A DNA stretch of 64,000 bases from Helicobacter sp. MIT 21-1697 (GTDB taxonomy: Bacteria; Campylobacterota; Campylobacteria; Campylobacterales; Helicobacteraceae). A program made the position numbers and the translations under genes. Below are positions 27,338-35,956 of the stretch, in pieces (within the stretch, counting starts at the first letter, position 1; every line of letters starts with the position of its first letter). The notes under the pieces were generated by a model. The model had not been told where the DNA came from and ran no database searches. It saw nothing but the letters and a program-made list of their open reading frames with translations. The stretch lies in NCBI RefSeq assembly GCF_026241255.1, contig NZ_JAPHNC010000007.1, positions 1 to 64,000 of the forward strand, given 5' to 3'.

Positions 27338-27460
27338 ACACACCTCATTACAAGTGATTCTCTAAAATTGCAAAATTGCATTTTTGAAAGAAAAAATCGT
27401 GCCATTTTTACACATTTTTCCTTTTTAAAGTTTAATTTTTTGCTTTTTATGTAGAATCTT

Positions 27461-27483
27461 GCTAAAAAAGGAACGCTTTTAGC
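27461..27483. other. Hairpin upstream of first Sel1 gene
   Basis: GCTAAAA and TTTTAGC form a 7-bp stem with a 9-base loop in the 183-base gap between divergent genes. It lies 44 bases before the Sel1 gene and may be in its leader. No T tract follows, so it is not a typical terminator. Confidence 0.3.
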
Positions 27484-27526
27484 ATAGAGTTTCAAAAATG
27501 ATTTAAGACTATTAAAGGCAAATGCG

Positions 27527-28195
27527 ATGAGAGGTAAGAAAGCGCAAATAACACAAATAACGAGGATAACTTTGATTTTAAGTCTGCTTTGTGCAAATGT
27601 AGGCTTAGGAGAATCAAAAAATTACACTCCGCTGCAAAAAGCATATCAAGCGTGGTTTGAGGGAGATTTTAAGAGGGCGGTGCGTTTGTATGAAAATGCT
27701 TGTGCTAGTGATAATATGGGAGCGTGCCACGCACTTGGAACTTTGTATTTTCAAGGGAGCGGGGTAAATCAAAATTATTCTGTGAGTGCAAGTTATTATT
27801 TTAAAGCGTGTAATGGTGGCTTTGCACAATCGTGTAGCTCTTTGGGTGTACTTTATCATTATGGCTTGGGCGTGAGGCAAGATTATGAGATTGCCCTTAA
27901 TTTATATCACCGCTCTTGTGAATCAGGCTATGCGCGAGGTTGTAATAATTTAGGTGTGATGTTTGAAGAGGGCTTGGGCGTGAGGAGAGATTTTAAACAA
28001 GCAGGATTGTATTATGCAGATTCTTGTTTGGCAAATGATGATAAAGCGTGCTTTAATCTTGCGGAAATGTTTATGGAAGGTAGAGGTGTTAAAAAAGATA
28101 GACAAAAAGCAATGGAGTATTATGGTTTATCGTGTGATTTTGGATTCCAAGAGGGCTGCGATGAATACAAAGCTCTAAAATTAAAGGAAAAATAA
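27527..28195 (+). CDS. Secreted Sel1-repeat protein (Hcp-like)
   Basis: The 222-residue protein has a signal sequence (LILSLLCANVGLGES) and about five Sel1 repeats of the form A-x2-YY-x-x-C-x-x-G-x-x-x-C-x-x-LG. Paired cysteines in each repeat suit disulfides between repeat helices, as in Helicobacter cysteine-rich proteins (HcpA-E). Those are secreted, immunogenic and in some cases beta-lactamase-like. It overlaps the next gene by one base; both genes end with CDFGFQEGC, so they arose by duplication. Confidence 0.85.
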   Translation: MRGKKAQITQITRITLILSLLCANVGLGESKNYTPLQKAYQAWFEGDFKRAVRLYENACASDNMGACHALGTLYFQGSGVNQNYSVSASYYFKACNGGFAQSCSSLGVLYHYGLGVRQDYEIALNLYHRSCESGYARGCNNLGVMFEEGLGVRRDFKQAGLYYADSCLANDDKACFNLAEMFMEGRGVKKDRQKAMEYYGLSCDFGFQEGCDEYKALKLKEK

Positions 28196-28806
28196 TGAGA
28201 ATCTTGCTTACCTTTGCCATAAGTGTAAGCTTTGCTTTTGGTGCGTGGCTTGCTGATGAGAATATGGAATATCCCGAAAGTGCAGATATGCACAAGAGAA
28301 TCGCAACATATTTGCAAAATTGTGAGAATGGCTCGGCGGGAGATTGTTATTTTGTCGCACACGAATATATGAAAGGCGAAGATGGTTTGCAATGGTATGC
28401 AGAAGCTGCATATTATTATCAACTCGCTTGTAATGGCGGTGTATTAAAGGGCTGCAGCAATCTTGGAATCTTATTTGAAAATGGACTTGGCGTAAAACAA
28501 GATTATGCCACAAGTGCGCGGCTGTATAGCTATGCGTGTTCTTATGCTGAAGCTGATGGGTGCAATAATTTGGGTAAGCTCTCTGAAAAAGGGAAATTTG
28601 TCGTTAAAAACTATGCCGATGCAATGAAGCTTTATCAACGCGCGTGTGCAGGTGGAAGTAGTGCAGGGTGTATGAATCTAGGCGATATGTATGCTAAAGG
28701 CATAGGTATGATAAAAAATAGAAAGAAAGCACTTCGCTTTTATGGACAAGCGTGTGATTTTGGATTCCAAGAGGGCTGTGAGCTGTATAATCAACATACT
28801 CAATAA
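28195..28806 (+). CDS. Secreted Sel1-repeat protein (Hcp-like), second copy
   Basis: The 203-residue protein has a signal peptide (FAISVSFAFGAWLAD) and four to five Sel1 repeats with two cysteines each (e.g. ACNGGVLKGCSNLG, ACAGGSSAGCMNLGDMY). It is translationally coupled to the previous Sel1 gene by an overlap of one base. It ends just before the convergent tRNA-Pro. Secretion and an immune-exposed role are inferred from the Hcp family. Confidence 0.85.
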   Translation: MRILLTFAISVSFAFGAWLADENMEYPESADMHKRIATYLQNCENGSAGDCYFVAHEYMKGEDGLQWYAEAAYYYQLACNGGVLKGCSNLGILFENGLGVKQDYATSARLYSYACSYAEADGCNNLGKLSEKGKFVVKNYADAMKLYQRACAGGSSAGCMNLGDMYAKGIGMIKNRKKALRFYGQACDFGFQEGCELYNQHTQ

Positions 28807-28820
28807 AGTATAAAGTTTAA

Positions 28821-28898
28821 TGGTCGGAGTAGCGGGATTCAAACCCACGACCTCACCCACCCCAAGGGTGCGCGCTAATCAGGCTGCGCTATACTCCG
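28821..28898 (-). tRNA. tRNA-Pro (GGG anticodon)
   Basis: A complete cloverleaf reads on the minus strand. The acceptor stem is CGGAGTA paired with TACTCCG, the D stem GCGC/GCGC, the anticodon stem CACCC/GGGTG with loop TTGGGGT (anticodon GGG), and the T arm GTGGG/CCCGC. CCA is encoded. The total is 78 bases. Confidence 0.93.
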
Positions 28899-28966
28899 AT
28901 TGAGATTAATATAAATAAGGGCGACATTATAGCGAAATTTTTTAATGTGTCTAGTTTATTATTTTG

Positions 28967-28982
28967 GGGAATGTAATTTGCT
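28967..28982 (+). promoter_or_regulatory. Candidate sigma54 promoter of flgI
   Basis: GG at 28968-28969 and GC at 28980-28981 are ten bases apart, with TTGCT at the -12 position. This fits the sigma54 layout TGGCAC-N5-TTGCW, although the -24 half is a weak match. It lies about 45 bases upstream of the flgI ATG. Flagellar middle genes in Helicobacter often use sigma54 and the FlgR/FlgS system; flgS lies in the same operon. Confidence 0.35.
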
Positions 28983-29026
28983 TATCTTTTTATAGAATCT
29001 TTATAAATGAGGCAAGGAAGCACATT

Positions 29027-30070
29027 ATGAGAAAAAATAGCAATAAAATATGGATATGGATTGCAGCCCTTATCCTCTCTTTCTCTACGCTTTATGGGCA
29101 AAAGATTAACCAAATTGCCCAAATTGTTGGCATTAGAGATAATAGCCTTGTAGGATATGGTTTAGTCATCGGGCTAAATGGGACAGGGGATAAGAGCGGT
29201 TCTAAATTTACTATGCAAAGCATTGCTAATATGCTTGAGAGCGTGAATGTCAAGCTTTCTGCAAATGATATTAAATCAAAAAATGTTGCTGCAGTAATGG
29301 TAACAGCCTCTTTACCACCTTTTGCAAGACAAGGCGATAAACTTGATATTCTTGTTTCTTCTATTGGTGATGCGAAATCTATTAATGGTGGGACACTTGT
29401 AATGACGCCTCTTACAGGCGTTGATGGCAATATTTATGCTTTAGCACAGGGAAATATCACTTTGGGCGAAAGTGGAGGCACTCTTTCTGGCAAAATTTTA
29501 GGAGGGGCAAGTGTGGAGCGCGAAATAACCTACAATCTCTACAATCAAGAAAGTGCAACTTTAAGCTTGAAATCTTCAGACTTGCAAAATGCGATTAAGA
29601 TTCAACAATCTCTCAATGATGTATTTCGTGATGCGATTGCAGTAGCAGTTGATGCGCGGACGATTAAACTTAAAAAACCTGAAAATTTGAGTATGGTAGA
29701 GTTTTTGGCTTTGGTAGAAGAGGTGGAAATTGATTATTCGCGCAAAGAACGCATTGTGATTGATGAGAAATCTGGCACGATTGTGGCAGGAGTGGGGATT
29801 ACTATTGACCCTGTGGTAGTAACACATGGGGATATTACAATTAAAATTTCTGATGAAATGCCTGATGACCCTGAAGCAATCAAACTTGAAGATGGCACAA
29901 TGATGAGCAGAGCGCAAGGCACAATCAGTAGCACCAATGGCACAAAACCAACGGTTTCAAGTGTTGTCAAAGCATTGCAAAGAATGGGCGCAACACCACG
30001 CAATGTCATCTCAATCCTTGAGAGTATGAAAAAATCAGGTGCATTAAATGCTGATATTGAAGTAATGTAG
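29027..30070 (+). CDS. flgI: Flagellar P-ring protein FlgI
   Basis: FlgI forms the P ring around the flagellar rod in the peptidoglycan layer. The 347-residue protein has a signal peptide (IAALILSFSTLYGQ) and the family start IGDIRDN-like segment QIVGIRDNSLVGYGLVIGL with GTGDKSG, plus a C-terminal TVSSVVKALQRMGATP. AAGGAAG eight bases upstream supports the ATG at 29027 over an upstream in-frame ATG. It is followed within ten bases by a FlgJ-like gene. Confidence 0.95.
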   Translation: MRKNSNKIWIWIAALILSFSTLYGQKINQIAQIVGIRDNSLVGYGLVIGLNGTGDKSGSKFTMQSIANMLESVNVKLSANDIKSKNVAAVMVTASLPPFARQGDKLDILVSSIGDAKSINGGTLVMTPLTGVDGNIYALAQGNITLGESGGTLSGKILGGASVEREITYNLYNQESATLSLKSSDLQNAIKIQQSLNDVFRDAIAVAVDARTIKLKKPENLSMVEFLALVEEVEIDYSRKERIVIDEKSGTIVAGVGITIDPVVVTHGDITIKISDEMPDDPEAIKLEDGTMMSRAQGTISSTNGTKPTVSSVVKALQRMGATPRNVISILESMKKSGALNADIEVM

Positions 30071-30079
30071 GAGGTAAAA

Positions 30080-30463
30080 ATGAAACTTGATACGACTATG
30101 GCAATGACAAATTATCACACAGCGCAATTTGAACAAGGTAGCATAATAAGGAAAAAACAATTTGATGAAAATACAGAAGATGCAAAACTGAGAGAACAAA
30201 CAGATAATTTTGAAGCGCTATTGCTTAAAATTATGCTCCAAGATGCAATCAAAAATGATGATACGCTCTATCCCAAACAAGCAGGAAGCGATATTTATCA
30301 CTCTATGTATATTGACCAATTAAGCCAAGAACTAAGCGGGAATTTTGGGTATAGCGAATTATTGTTTAATTTTTTAAAAGAGCAACAAAGCACAACTAAA
30401 ATTAATGTCTCAAAGAATCTTGCACAAAGAGGACAGCAAAGTTTTTATGGAAAGTCAAAATAG
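30080..30463 (+). CDS. FlgJ-like rod-binding protein without muramidase domain
   Basis: The 127-residue protein matches the N-terminal rod-binding domain of FlgJ: DNFEALLLKIMLQDAIKNDD, then SDIYHSMYIDQLSQELS. The C-terminal glucosaminidase domain of enterobacterial FlgJ is lacking, as is normal for epsilonproteobacteria. It helps rod assembly in the periplasm. It lies between flgI and flgS and overlaps flgS by 17 bases. Confidence 0.8.
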   Translation: MKLDTTMAMTNYHTAQFEQGSIIRKKQFDENTEDAKLREQTDNFEALLLKIMLQDAIKNDDTLYPKQAGSDIYHSMYIDQLSQELSGNFGYSELLFNFLKEQQSTTKINVSKNLAQRGQQSFYGKSK

Positions 30464-31505
30464 CCTCATTAATCCAGAGATTCTTGCACATTTAAGTAGT
30501 GATGATAAAAGTATTTTGCTTGAATCTTTGGCTACTTTAATACAAAGTACTTATGGCACGGAGTATGAATTTAAAAAATTACAAAATGATTTTAATAGCC
30601 TCAAAGCCTTGTATGAATGGGTACTTGAGCTGCTTCCACAAGCTATTTGGGTAATAGAATCTGATGGGAGTGTATTTTATCAAAATGCAGAGGCAAGCAA
30701 ACTTAATGATATGCTAGAGAGCCTTACTCATCTTGGTGAGGGAGAGCACGAAGTGGAACATCAAGGGCAATTTTATCTTTTGCAATCTAGCACAAAAGAT
30801 GACAAACAGGTGATGAGTGTAACAAATATTACCAATCAAAGGCGACAAGAGCGTTTGGCTTCTATGGGACAGGTTTCTGCCCATCTTGCTCACGAGATTC
30901 GTAATCCCATAGGTTCTATATCACTCCTTACCTCTAGTCTTCTAAAACGTGGTGATACTCAACTTAAACCGCTTGTATTTGAAATAAAAAAGGCTTTGTG
31001 GCGCGTGGAACGCCTTATCAATGCAACTTTGCTTTTTACAAAAGGTGTTAATCCAAATCGTCAGCTTCATCGTATTGTGGAATTTGAAGATGCTCTTTAT
31101 GAGAGTGTGGGTTATTATACTTATTCTAAAAATATTGATTTTAGGTTTGATTTGGGTGTGGATAAACAAACGCAGATTCTCGTAGATTTTGATTTAATCA
31201 GCATAGTACTACAAAATTTTCTCTCCAATGCCATTGATGCGATTGAAGAGGGGGAATGTGAAGAAGGGCTCGTGAGTGTGAGGTTTATTGATGAGGAAGC
31301 ATTTTGGTGTTTTAGTTTTAGCGATAATGGACGCCCAATAGAAGATAAAAATATTCTTTATGAACCCTTTAAAACGACAAAATTAAAGGGTAATGGGCTA
31401 GGATTAGCATTGTGCCAACAAATTGTTGCAGCACATAGTGGCACGATTTATCTTGATGATTCTTTTGAGAGCAAAACCTTTTTTGTAAAACTTGCCAAAA
31501 ACTAA
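30447..31505 (+). CDS. flgS: Sensor histidine kinase FlgS
   Basis: FlgS autophosphorylates and activates FlgR, the sigma54 activator of middle flagellar genes. The 352-residue cytoplasmic protein has a PAS-like region (about 50-120), the H box HLAHEIRNPIGS with His149, and HATPase motifs NFLSNAIDA, FSDNG and GNGLGLALCQQIV. No membrane helix is seen, as in H. pylori FlgS. The start is inside the preceding gene; AAGAGGA is 13 bases upstream. The order flgI-flgJ-like-flgS is conserved in Helicobacter. Confidence 0.88.
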   Translation: MESQNSLINPEILAHLSSDDKSILLESLATLIQSTYGTEYEFKKLQNDFNSLKALYEWVLELLPQAIWVIESDGSVFYQNAEASKLNDMLESLTHLGEGEHEVEHQGQFYLLQSSTKDDKQVMSVTNITNQRRQERLASMGQVSAHLAHEIRNPIGSISLLTSSLLKRGDTQLKPLVFEIKKALWRVERLINATLLFTKGVNPNRQLHRIVEFEDALYESVGYYTYSKNIDFRFDLGVDKQTQILVDFDLISIVLQNFLSNAIDAIEEGECEEGLVSVRFIDEEAFWCFSFSDNGRPIEDKNILYEPFKTTKLKGNGLGLALCQQIVAAHSGTIYLDDSFESKTFFVKLAKN

Positions 31506-31513
31506 ATCTATGT

Positions 31514-31522
31514 TGTTATAAT
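31514..31522 (+). promoter_or_regulatory. Extended -10 promoter for aroA
   Basis: TGtTATAAT is a perfect extended -10 motif 53 bases before the aroA ATG, immediately after the flgS stop. It separates the housekeeping run aroA-ispH from the flagellar operon. Confidence 0.55.
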
Positions 31523-31574
31523 ACTTTAAAGAGTACATAAGAGCATTTAGAGAATCCCACAAGTAAGGAAAACT

Positions 31575-32891
31575 ATGCGCATTACAAAAATTGCTCCAGC
31601 ACAACGCTTTGAGTGTGAATTTGAGAGTATTGCCACGGATAAGTCAATTTCACATCGTGCAGCTATATTTGCACTTCTATCTTCTGCACCTTGTGAAGTA
31701 GAGGGCTATCTTATGGGCGAAGATACGATTCATACTCTTGGTATTGCGCGCGAACTTGGGTTAGGAGTAGAACAAAAAGGCAGCGTATTGCGCCTTATTC
31801 CCCCGCGTAATGGTATATGTGAGCCACATAAAGTTCTTGATTGTGGTAATGCTGGAACAGGAATGCGTTTATTTGCTGGATTGCTTAGTGGGGCGAAAGG
31901 GCATTTTATCCTGACAGGCGATGAATACCTGAATGCTCGTCCTATGAAGCGCATTATTGAGCCCTTAAGTGCTATTGGCGCGTGTATCAAAGGGAGGGAA
32001 AATAATGCTTATGCACCTTTAAGCATTACAGGAGCATCACTTCAGGCTTTTGATTATAAAAGTGCTATTGCATCTGCGCAGGTAAAAAGCGCAATGATTC
32101 TTGCAGGTTTGCAAACAGCTGGGCAATCAAGATTTTACGAACCACTTTTAAGCCGTAATCACACTGAAAATATGTTAAGAGGTATGGGAGTGCATATAGA
32201 GGGAAAAGAATATGAAGATGGAAGCTATGAAGTCGTATTTAATGGATTGGGAGTATCGGATAAAAGATTAGAATCTTTTAAACTTCAAGTGCCAGCTGAC
32301 CCTTCAAGTGCATTTTATTTTGCAGTAGCAGCGTGTGTGCTTGGTGCAAAAGTGAAGCTCAAAAATGTATTGCTTAATAAAACGCGCATTGAAGCTTTTA
32401 GAATATTAGAATCTATGGGGGCAAAAGTGGTTTATCATCATCTTTCCTCACTCTATGAGGAAGTAGGCGATATTGAGGTGCAAGGTGGAAGTTTAAAAGG
32501 TGTGAGGGTAGATTCTCGCATTGCGTGGCTTATTGATGAGATTCCGGCATTAAGTATATGTTTTGCTGTGGCAAAGGGAAAAAGTGAAGTGCGCAATGCC
32601 AAAGAGCTGCGCGTAAAAGAAAGCGATAGGATTCGCGCTATTGTTACAAATTTGCAGGCTATGGGCATTGAGTGTGAAGAGTTTGAAGATGGTTTTAGTG
32701 TGTATGGAGGTGAGTTAAAAAGGGCGAGAGTAGATTCTTTTGGCGATCATCGTATTGCTATGAGTTTTGCTATTGCTCAACTTACTTGTGGGGGTGAGAT
32801 TAAAGATAGTGAATGTATTGATGTCTCTTTTCCACACTTTTTAGATCTTTTGTCGCAAATTACAGCTGTGGAGAATTATAATGAAGGTTAA
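31575..32891 (+). CDS. aroA: 3-phosphoshikimate 1-carboxyvinyltransferase (EPSP synthase)
   Basis: AroA joins PEP to shikimate-3-phosphate in chorismate synthesis. The 438-residue protein shows DKSISHRAAIFALL at the substrate-binding N-terminus, CGNAGTGMRLFAGLL, SRNHTENMLRGMG, and near the C-terminus RVKESDRIRA and DHRIAMSFA. The gene overlaps ispH by 11 bases. Confidence 0.95.
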   Translation: MRITKIAPAQRFECEFESIATDKSISHRAAIFALLSSAPCEVEGYLMGEDTIHTLGIARELGLGVEQKGSVLRLIPPRNGICEPHKVLDCGNAGTGMRLFAGLLSGAKGHFILTGDEYLNARPMKRIIEPLSAIGACIKGRENNAYAPLSITGASLQAFDYKSAIASAQVKSAMILAGLQTAGQSRFYEPLLSRNHTENMLRGMGVHIEGKEYEDGSYEVVFNGLGVSDKRLESFKLQVPADPSSAFYFAVAACVLGAKVKLKNVLLNKTRIEAFRILESMGAKVVYHHLSSLYEEVGDIEVQGGSLKGVRVDSRIAWLIDEIPALSICFAVAKGKSEVRNAKELRVKESDRIRAIVTNLQAMGIECEEFEDGFSVYGGELKRARVDSFGDHRIAMSFAIAQLTCGGEIKDSECIDVSFPHFLDLLSQITAVENYNEG

Positions 32892-33702
32892 GTTTGCAAA
32901 AAAGTATGGATTTTGTTTTGGTGTAAAAAGAGCTATTCGTATTGCCGAACGCAATCAACACGCAACAACTTTTGGTCCCTTAATACATAATAGTCGTGAA
33001 ATTGAACGCTTACAAAAAGACTTTGATGTGTGCTTAAGTAGCAATTTGGAAGAAGCACAAAGTTTTAAAAATGTTATCGTGCGTACGCACGGGATTACAA
33101 AAGATGATTTACAAGCACTTAAGGAACAACATATACATATTGTTGATGCAACTTGTCCTTTTGTAACAAAACCGCAACAAATTGTTGAACACATGTCCAA
33201 AGAAGGGTATCGGATTATTATTTTTGGGGATAAGAATCACCCAGAAGTTAAAGGTGTGGCAAGTTATGGCGATGATGTAACGGTTATTGCGAATATAGAT
33301 GAGCTTAAACATCTTACTTTCAAAAAAAAAGTAGCACTTGTTTCCCAAACAACAAAACAGCCGGAGGAATTTGGTAAAATTGCAGCATTTTTAACTGCGA
33401 GAGTAGATGAGTGTCGCATATTTAATACGATTTGTAGTGCTACATTTGAAAATCAATTTGCTGTTGATGAATTAAGCCGCGAGGTGGATATTATGATTAT
33501 TGTTGGAGGGAAGAATTCTTCTAACACAAAACAGCTTTTTAAAATTGCTCAAAAATACTGCACAGATAGCTATTTGATAGAAGATGAAAACGAGATAGAT
33601 AATACTTGGTTTATAGGAAAAAAGCTTTGTGGTATTACCGCTGGAGCTTCTACGCCTGATTGGATTATTTCACGTGTGCAGGCAAAAATAGAACAAATTT
33701 AA
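32881..33702 (+). CDS. ispH: 4-hydroxy-3-methylbut-2-enyl diphosphate reductase
   Basis: IspH makes IPP and DMAPP in the last step of the MEP isoprenoid pathway, using a [4Fe-4S] cluster. The 273-residue protein has the three conserved cysteines in GFCFGVKRAI, VDATCPFVTKPQ and NTICSATFENQ, and the active-site HGITKD. It is coupled to aroA and precedes rpsA, the usual order in Helicobacter. Confidence 0.95.
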   Translation: MKVKFAKKYGFCFGVKRAIRIAERNQHATTFGPLIHNSREIERLQKDFDVCLSSNLEEAQSFKNVIVRTHGITKDDLQALKEQHIHIVDATCPFVTKPQQIVEHMSKEGYRIIIFGDKNHPEVKGVASYGDDVTVIANIDELKHLTFKKKVALVSQTTKQPEEFGKIAAFLTARVDECRIFNTICSATFENQFAVDELSREVDIMIIVGGKNSSNTKQLFKIAQKYCTDSYLIEDENEIDNTWFIGKKLCGITAGASTPDWIISRVQAKIEQI

Positions 33703-33795
33703 GAATCTTTTGTGCCTATGCGGTATTCTTAAGTTATAACAAGGTTTGTTTTGTGTAGAATTGTTTAAACTTTGATTTTTAAGTAAAGGGTATTA

Positions 33796-35454
33796 ATGTT
33801 GGTTAATTTGGAGAATGATGATTTTATTACCGAAGAAGAGGATTTTGCAGCGTTATTTGAGGCAAGCGAAAAGAAAGCGGCAGCTGGAGCAATACAAATT
33901 GGTGAGATAGTTGCTATAACTGATGAATATGCGATGGTGGCACTTGCGAATGAAAAATCAGAAGCAATGTTGCGACTTAGTGAGATTCAAGATGATAGCG
34001 GTAATTTGCTTTTTAATAAAAATGATAAAATTGAAGTATTTGTAACACCCGGACGAGGTGGGAGACCAAATGCATCATATAAAAAAGCATTAAAATCAAA
34101 AAAAATTGTTGAAAAAATTGCACAAATCGCAGATGATTATCAAGATAAAATCATTGAAGCAAAGGTGATTAAGAAAAACAAGGGTGGTTTTATTTTAGAG
34201 TATGATGGGGTAGATGTATTTATGCCGCGCCGAGATTCTGCGATACGCGAAGATGATAAGGCAATAGGTAAAATTTACAAGGTTGCTATTGTAAATATTA
34301 ATAAAGAGAGTAATTCTATTATCGTGTCGCGCAAAAGATTTTTTGAAATTGATGATAAAAATCGCCAAAATATAAGTGCTAAATTGCTTGACAATGATGG
34401 CGTGCAAAAGGGTATTGTAAAAAAAATCGCTCCTTTTGGTATTTTTGTTGATGTATGTGGGGTAGAGGGACTCGTGCATTATACAGAGCTTAGTCATAAA
34501 GGACCTATTAATCCAGCTAAAAATTTCAAAGAAGGTGATGAGATTGTTGTTAAGGTACTCGGATATGATGAAAAAAAACGCAGACTTTCGCTTTCAATGA
34601 AAGCACTTGGTGATGACCCTTGGAAAGAAATTGAAAAAGAACTTGAGGTGGGTTATGCTATCAAAGTGAGCGTGAGCAATATTGAACCTTATGGAGCATT
34701 CGTGGATTTAGGTAATGACATTGAAGGTTTTTTACATATTTCGGAAATTTCGTGGGATAAAAATATCAAGCACCCATCAAATTATCTCAGTGTAGGACAA
34801 GAAATTGATGTAGAAATTATTGAAATTGATACCCAGACTAAAAGATTGCGCGTTTCGCTCAAAAAACTCCTTGATAAACCTTTTGTGCATTTTGCAAAAA
34901 CGCATCAAGTGGGAGAAATTATTAAAGGCAAGATAGCGACTTTAACTGATTTTGGAGCATTTGTGAATCTTGGCGGTGTTGATGGATTGCTTCATAATGA
35001 AGATGCCTATTGGGATAAGAAATCTAAATGTAAAGATGAACTTAAAGTAGGCGAGGAGATTGAAGTTAAAATTATTAAAATTGATAAAGAGCACGAGAGG
35101 GTTTCTCTCTCCAAAAAACTCCTTGAGCATTCTCCCGCAAAAGAATTTGGGAAAACGCATAAGGTTGATGATGTTGTGCGTGCCAGTGTGATTGATATAA
35201 AAGATTTTGGTATTTTTATCAAAATTGATGAAATGGAGGCACTTATCCGCAACGAAGATATTCAGCCACTTAAGAAAGATGAACTTAAAGTAGGCGAGGA
35301 GATAGAATGTGTGATTGCCCACATTGATGAAGAAAATAATAAAGTAAGGGCTTCTATTAAAAGGTTAGAGCGACAAAAAGAAAAAGAAACGCTCAAAACC
35401 TTTAATTCAGAAGAGAAAATGACACTTGGTGATAAACTTAAAAATCGCTTATAG
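33796..35454 (+). CDS. rpsA: 30S ribosomal protein S1
   Basis: S1 helps mRNA bind the ribosome. The 552-residue protein contains about six S1 (OB-fold) repeats, recognisable from lines such as GFILEYDGVDVFMPR, GIFVDVCGVEGLVHYTELS, GAFVDLGNDIEGFLHISEIS, GAFVNLGGVDGLLHNED and GIFIKIDEMEALIRNED. Two of them are followed by an almost identical 27-base segment encoding KDELKVGEEIE (near 35033 and 35276). Length is normal for the genus. TATT and T-rich DNA precede the ATG; no sure promoter is called. Confidence 0.95.
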   Translation: MLVNLENDDFITEEEDFAALFEASEKKAAAGAIQIGEIVAITDEYAMVALANEKSEAMLRLSEIQDDSGNLLFNKNDKIEVFVTPGRGGRPNASYKKALKSKKIVEKIAQIADDYQDKIIEAKVIKKNKGGFILEYDGVDVFMPRRDSAIREDDKAIGKIYKVAIVNINKESNSIIVSRKRFFEIDDKNRQNISAKLLDNDGVQKGIVKKIAPFGIFVDVCGVEGLVHYTELSHKGPINPAKNFKEGDEIVVKVLGYDEKKRRLSLSMKALGDDPWKEIEKELEVGYAIKVSVSNIEPYGAFVDLGNDIEGFLHISEISWDKNIKHPSNYLSVGQEIDVEIIEIDTQTKRLRVSLKKLLDKPFVHFAKTHQVGEIIKGKIATLTDFGAFVNLGGVDGLLHNEDAYWDKKSKCKDELKVGEEIEVKIIKIDKEHERVSLSKKLLEHSPAKEFGKTHKVDDVVRASVIDIKDFGIFIKIDEMEALIRNEDIQPLKKDELKVGEEIECVIAHIDEENNKVRASIKRLERQKEKETLKTFNSEEKMTLGDKLKNRL

Positions 35455-35470
35455 GAGATTTTAAGAAAGA

Positions 35471-35935
35471 ATGAAGAAGTTAGCATTCTTTATAGGGCTT
35501 TTAATAGTTTTGGGCGGCGCAATTTATGGTGTTTTGTATTTAGACAAAATATCTATAAGTCCAGCATTTCAAGCTCAACCCATAGAGTTTCCAAAAGTTG
35601 GAGAAGCCCAAGTGCTACAAGAAGAGAATTGGATTCATTCATTTTCAGAAGATAATGAGCTGCCTTATGCGTATCCAGCAACAGAATTGAGTGTGCGTTT
35701 TGATTTTTTGGATAAAGATGCTAAGCAAAGTATCCCTTCAGCTATCAGTATTAGCGAGCTTGATGAATATAAATTTGCCTGTGTAAAACAAGTGTTACGG
35801 CAAAATAATATAGAATCTGCATATTATAAATCTGGCAACACGCTTAAGCTTGTGGTGCTTTTGACTGATGAGGCAATGTATAAAAGGCTTTTAGCAGATT
35901 TGCAATACTATCGTCTCAATTATAGTGTGCAATAA
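35471..35935 (+). CDS. Membrane-anchored protein of unknown function
   Basis: The 154-residue protein has one N-terminal signal-anchor helix (LAFFIGLLIVLGGAIYGVLYL) and a polar extracytoplasmic domain with no known motif. It lies between rpsA and serA, a position conserved in H. pylori, where a similar small protein is found. It is probably periplasmic. No function can be proposed. Confidence 0.75.
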   Translation: MKKLAFFIGLLIVLGGAIYGVLYLDKISISPAFQAQPIEFPKVGEAQVLQEENWIHSFSEDNELPYAYPATELSVRFDFLDKDAKQSIPSAISISELDEYKFACVKQVLRQNNIESAYYKSGNTLKLVVLLTDEAMYKRLLADLQYYRLNYSVQ

Positions 35936-35956
35936 ACTAATGATAAGGAGAGTGTT

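Noticed and set aside
35033-35303. Near-identical 27-base repeat in rpsA as a mobile or CRISPR-like repeat
   Set aside because: The two copies occupy equivalent positions in consecutive S1 domains and encode the same peptide, so they are domain duplication.
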